A DNA stretch of 64,000 nt from Cephalotrichum gorgonifer (lineage: Eukaryota; Ascomycota; Sordariomycetes; Microascales; Microascaceae): assembly GCA_900312665.1 (NCBI GenBank), contig ONZQ02000016.1:657361-721360 (forward strand), in the 5' to 3' direction. Within the stretch, counting starts at the first letter, position 1; the number at the start of each line of letters is the position of its first letter. A program made the position numbers and the translations under genes. The notes beneath the pieces were generated by a model, which did no database searches, had not been told where the DNA came from, and saw only the letters and a program-made list of their open reading frames with translations. Shown here in pieces: positions 59,457-64,000 of the stretch.

Positions 59457-61158
59457 TCAGGCGGTATTTACCGCCGTGACCCTCCGGTCCTCCACCACCT
59501 CCCCCAAGATATATCCCCCGCCCCCAGCCGGCGGCGGCAGGGACGTGTAGACGTGGCCGTTCGCGAGCTGGCCCGACGCGCCGCCACCGCCGCCGTCGTC
59601 GCCCATGTCCCGCCTCGAATTGGAGTACTGGTATCCGAGCTCCGACTCGGAGCTCTGATTCCGCAGGCTCGTCTCAGCAGCGGAGAATATCGAGTCCGAG
59701 GCCGACGAGTAGACGTCGGAGGCCCGGCCCGAGGCGGTGGAGTACATGTCCGAGCCGGGCCTACCAGTGGGCGAGTACGCGTCAGCGCCGCCCCTGGACG
59801 ATGAGGGCGACGAGGAGGAGGTGGTGGACCCGTGCGACGGGAGGGCCACCGCCTGTTGCTGGGCCGAGTAGGCGCCGTCGAACGAGCCGTATGCGGCCAC
59901 GTCGGCGATGGCGCTGACGGACGGGGAGCCGTGAGTTCTGGACGAGAGCTTGGTCATCGTCTGGTAGTCGCCGCGGTAGGGCGCCGAGCTCGGGAGGGTG
60001 CGGGAGGAGGGGCCCGGGAGGAGGCGGTCCTTGCTGGAAAGGCCGCCGTGGAGCTGCGTCGGGAGGGAGGCCGCGACGGTGGAGAGCGAGAAGTTGGGGA
60101 TCTCGGCCGCCGCGGTGATTAGCGGGGCGGGGGCGGGGGCGGCGCGGTGGACGAGGCCGGTTGTCGCGGAGCCCGCGAAGCCGTAGCTGTGTTCCATGCT
60201 GAGGTAGGTGGCGGGGCTTGTGCCGCCCTCGTACTTTGTCGTGGTGCCGAGCCTGTATTACCGTAGATATACCGTCGTTAGCTATATACCCTTTCTCCGG
60301 TAGATATTCCCTTAGAACCGTCGGGGATATCACGGATAGGATAACGGGGGAGGATAGGGGGTTAGATAGATTGGGGAAAGGGGACCCAACACCCACTGTA
60401 GCCCATAATCCACCCCGTCCTCGGCGTACCCGTGCGGCCATGCCGAGACCGCAGGCCCGTAATATCCCTTCGCGGCGGCAGCATAAGGGTACGCCGACCC
60501 GGCGCCGTGCCGATACGGGCCCAGCATCTCGCCAGATGCCATGGCGGGGATCCCCTCGGCGGGGAACTGGTTTGGGACGGGGCCCATCGACGCCATGGCG
60601 CCGCGAGCCTGGTAGGTCCGCGCGGACTGGAGGTCGTAGGTGAACTCTCCCGAGTCGTTGCGGAGGGGAGTCTCTGTCGATGAGACCTGAACGGTTTTGC
60701 CCCCCCCTTGGTGTTAGAGAAGGGGTGCTATTTGGTTTTTTGGAGTAGAAAAAAAAAATAGGGGGGCCGGGAGGCGGAGGGAAAATGGGGGACTTACACG
60801 GAGGAAGCGGCAGGGCTCCGCACCGGCGTTTTTGCAATTATTACAGGGCTGTCCGTGTCCCGGGTCTCCGCTGCATCGAATCTTTCGTTTCCTACATCGT
60901 GAGCACTGAGAAAGAGCGGCCCCGTCAGCTTTCTCGTGCAAGTGTTCTCCCTGCGAAAGCCCCCCCCCAAAAAGCATCTTCGGAAAAAGGGGGGGTTTTC
61001 CTCCGTTCTGTCTCCACGGAAAACAAACATCACTACAGACCTGAACCAAATAGCCCCAGTCGCACCCTGTCCAAGCATATAATTTTCGAGAGACCTACCG
61101 CAACGGCAATCCGCTTCCTCGGCGGATTACTCTCGCCCTCGGGCTCTCTTTCCGCCAT
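59457..61158 (-). CDS. Zn2Cys6 (Gal4-type) transcription factor
   Basis: Exons 61158-61099, 60905-60798, 60686-60397 and 60252-59457 encode 417 residues. A short basic leader (PPRKRIAVA) runs directly into the binuclear cluster: Cys21-x2-Cys24-x6-Cys31-x9-Cys41-x2-Cys44-x7-Cys52, with RKRKIR between the second and third Cys, so intron 1 falls exactly before the first Cys. The Cys31-Cys41 loop is GDPGHGQP. The rest is Ser/Ala/Gly/Tyr-rich and disordered (many Tyr-Gly-Ala blocks, then a Ser-rich stretch near 300-350), with a glycine run before the C-terminus. No fungal-specific middle homology region is visible, so this is a small zinc-cluster protein. Target genes cannot be inferred from the context. 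Confidence 0.85.
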
Positions 61159-64000
61159 CGTTGTGGCCGTCCTTCCCGACTGCGTATGCGTGTGGTCGTG
61201 CGAGGGGAGGTATCTTCGGTCAGTGTAGTAAGGCGTATGATAGCCGCGGCTATATCTCCTGCCTTCGGTTGTGTAGCAGACCGGGACCGTCATTTGGTCT
61301 GTCTGGAAGGGCGGGGAGGAAGAGTAAACTTGTATATAAGTCAAGGTGTAAGTCTGGGGGTGCAGCTGCCGGTTTTTACGACGATATGGGTATTTTAGAG
61401 GAAGGAGCAGGGTCCAGAAGCAAGGCGATGAGATTCTCCGCCTCGGGAAGCATAATAATGGGGTGGGCGGGCCGGGAACAGCCCCGAGGAGGGCAAACTT
61501 GGGGAGGGGTTTCCAACGTACACGGTTATTCCAACGGGACTGGGCGGAGAAGGGCGGGGGGTTACACTTCGAGTTCGAGCTCCGCCGGCTCGATGAGAAA
61601 CGATAGGGATGCGGTATTCTGGTTGGTCGGGTCGAATTCGAGGCAAGGAGGCGCATGAATAAGAGTCTCGGGCTCTCTTCTTCAGATAAAAGAGGTGGAG
61701 GCAAGCCGAAAGTGGAGTACCGGCAAACGACGAGAGCAGGACGCAGCGAGTGACCCCTGCCACAAAATGAGAAGAGAGACAACGGGGCAGAGGGGTAAGG
61801 TGAGAATGGGAAAGAAGAAGTAGAGAGGCGCGTGAAGGAGATGGGGTGGAGATATGGAGAGGCGCTTTTACGGGTATGCCCTCCGTTATGTCGGTGTCCG
61901 TCGGTGACCTACGGGTTCCAGAGCGCGTGCGCGCGCGCTTGCTCGCGTCGCGGGCGTTTTTTTTCTGGGCCGGGTTCGGTCCCTGACGTCTGGGATGGGA
62001 ATCTCTGAGCCTTTCCCCCTCCTCTGTGAGCCCCCGCTTGAGCGAGATTCTTACTTCTGTTTCTGTGGCACTTAAGCAGGCACGTGCTTGATTTCTCGGG
62101 GCTTCGTCCAGGTGTTCTGATGTGTTTGCCTCGCCAAAGCTCGTTCGATTCTCCAGGTCTCCGCTGGAAAAAAGGGTCAAGATCCTGGATTGGGAAAGGG
62201 GGGTGGGTAGGAGTGTAAAGTGAGCTATGCTGATGAACAAAGATTGGACGGGGAGGAAAAACAACAAGGTAGCTGTGAGCTCTCCTTTTGATTCCGAGGT
62301 ATCTTTGCTTGTTTACCTCGACAAAGTGAGGTGATTCCCCACGGCTGTGGGGGAGCCAAGGAACCGAGTATCGGTGTAAGTGAGGTTTTTCGCCTGCCGT
62401 CACCGTCGAAGAAGGCGGCGATTCTCTACAGAGAGAGTGGAAAGGGGTAAGAGCCCAGGATGTATGAGCGAGTAGACGATGGGGGAAAATCGGGATCAGG
62501 GGAGAAAAGGGAAGCTCAAGGGGCCTGCAGCTGGCGGAGACCTTGTTATACTATACCCGTACGACTCAGGAGGGAGAGAGAGCTCCTTCTTCTGACTCCG
62601 ACTCTCTCGTACTTCGTTCTCTCCTTTTGCCCCGGTTACCCAGCCAGCGACCTGTTTTTCTTCCCACTCCCCGAGCCCCTCACGTCCAAGAGGTGTTTAT
62701 GTTTGCTACTTGTACTTCCTCGCTTGAGTCCACCCCTCTGTTGGCCTCTCCGGATTCGAGTTAATCACGCCCCCCTGGGCGTTTTACACCAGAATTCCTT
62801 GTGCCACCTACTTCATATCATCTTCAGATGCCTAATAACCCTCCCCATCCCCACCTTCCCAACCCCCTATTCTCAACTCTCTCTTCGGAAATCTCCTCAA
62901 CCCTAGATATAGCGGACTGGAAAGCAAATGTTGCTCAAATGGAGAGTGAACAGCCGTATAGTGAAAAATGTCCTGAGCGCGTGCCACCATCTCACAACCG
63001 CTGTCAGAGTCATGTAAGTCCACAGGGTGGAAGGTTCTGTGTTTCTATATCCCCTAACGCTCTCTCGATCTTGTCTTCTGTCCTCGTCCTCGTTTCTCAG
63101 CGGGAAGTGGTGCCTGTCGGCTGCTTGCATGTTGCGTAGGCATGGTAATGCAAAACATACTCTCCACCTGCGCATCTTCTCTTCTTCCATTTTCAACGGT
63201 GTGTGTGTGTGTGTGTGTATGCTGGGGGGGCGGGGGGAAGAAAAAAAGGGGTAAGGGTGCAGCTTCGTCTATCTGAGCACGTGGTATCCGATCATCCCCC
63301 TTCGTAATATCGCTATTCTTTCTCCTGTCTCCGCAACCCGGTACCAATCAAGGAACGTAGCTGGGTCCCTCGGAATGATAACTCGTATTTGGTCATGCAG
63401 CCTTTCGCGCATTCGCGCATGATGTAAACGCCGGAAGTGGGGCTTCGTCCAAAGGACAGGAGCAAACGGAGGCGAACAGGACACAACGGAGGACAGGAGA
63501 GGTACACAGGAGCAACGGCGTGGATCTGGCTGCCTGTCAGCCAGTGAAATTTTGAGAACCTGTAGCTGAACACAAATAGAATAGTATAAGTACGAGTAGA
63601 GGGGATCAGGAGCAGTCGAGGTAGTACAGCACAGTGATGTTGGGTGGATGGCTGTATGCCTATGTAACCCCCATTTGGGGGGGATTTATACGAACACCCT
63701 ATCCTAGATATAGGGCCAGAGTCTCAGTCCTAGCCAAGATAAATAGGGAGAGCCATCGGCAATCCGTTAGCGATGGAGTGGTCGACTTACTCCCCGGCCC
63801 AGCCCCAGTATACCCCGTCCTCCCTTACACACGCCTCGGATACTCCCCGCTGAGGACTGGGGCGTAAAAGGGCGTTCGGAATAGAATATTCCGAGAGAAC
63901 AACAGTGTGTTTGGAAAATTAAGCGGGGTTGGAAACCCGTTTCTTCATCCTGTGCACGGGTCAGACACGAGGAAGGCAAGCCTCGAAAGCTGCGATCCCC
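61159..64000. other. Upstream of the Zn2Cys6 gene; no gene seen
   Basis: 2.8 kb with the promoter and probably a long leader of the minus-strand transcription factor: the strand reading into the gene is pyrimidine-rich between about 61750 and 62500. A GT microsatellite lies at 63199-63218. Frames such as plus 62460-62906 and minus 62267-61395 lack domain signals. The right edge of the window is not inside a recognised gene. Confidence 0.45.
63199..63218. repeat. GT dinucleotide microsatellite
   Basis: About ten GT units in intergenic DNA, followed by a G-rich run. No function is suggested. Confidence 0.9.

Noticed and set aside
59782..60837. 351-codon frame overlapping the Zn2Cys6 gene
   Set aside because: It runs through two introns and is out of frame with the cysteine cluster; composition is Arg/Pro/Gly-rich.
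60714..61049. Zn2Cys6 frame starting upstream of the cysteine cluster at 61049
   Set aside because: Its N-terminus reads through the intron between 61098 and 60906; splicing from the ATG at 61158 gives the usual short basic leader directly before the first cysteine.

Overview
The window is nuclear DNA of a filamentous ascomycete, most likely a Sordariomycete. The evidence is the gene content (Kex1, an Rsp5/HulA-type ligase, a DRE2, ARP2 and Ssn3 set, a GPI-anchored eight-cysteine wall protein, a Zn2Cys6 regulator), short introns of about 50-215 bases with GTRNGT donors and CTAAC-like branch points, C-ending codon preference in the genes, and loosely spaced genes on alternating strands. I see no bacterial operons, CRISPR array, intact transposon, secondary-metabolite cluster or convincing tRNA gene.

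I support 19 protein genes. Most intron positions were worked out by hand from splice sites, reading frame and family conservation. Left to right: 1-7812 is gene-poor and interrupted by a 343-base N gap. Next come SFM1 (-), KEX1 (+), an RSP5/HulA HECT ligase (-), a Pab2-type nuclear poly(A)-binding protein (-), a secreted CFEM-like GPI protein (+), an Ahc1-like zinc-finger protein (-), an Alba-domain protein (+), VTC1 (-), a Tctex-type dynein light chain (+), a neutral ceramidase (-), an orphan membrane glycoprotein (+), a KpsF/GutQ-like SIS-domain protein (+), DRE2 (+), ARP2 (-), the CDK8 kinase SSN3 (+), ARF6 (-), SGF29 (-), mannose-6-phosphate isomerase (+) and a Zn2Cys6 transcription factor (-). 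The last ~2.8 kb is upstream sequence of the transcription factor with no gene seen.

The genes are mostly core housekeeping functions, not one pathway. Loose functional themes are chromatin and transcription (Ahc1-like of the ADA complex, Sgf29 of SAGA, Ssn3 of Mediator, the Zn2Cys6 protein), trafficking and cytoskeleton (Kex1, Rsp5, Arf6, Arp2, dynein light chain, Vtc1), wall and glycan supply (mannose-6-phosphate isomerase, GPI protein), sphingolipid turnover (ceramidase) and RNA/translation (Pab2-like, Alba, Sfm1).

I did not find a clearly new multi-gene system. The points most worth a second look are: G-quadruplex-type repeats on the same strand in both pab2 introns; the HECT catalytic cysteine codon split by the last RSP5 intron; a stop-free 87-base intron in SSN3 whose retention would add 29 residues; very small exons (12, 16 and 18 bases) in three genes; the orphan membrane glycoprotein; the eukaryotic KpsF-like SIS protein; and a weak 5S-rRNA-like relic near 44.87 kb.
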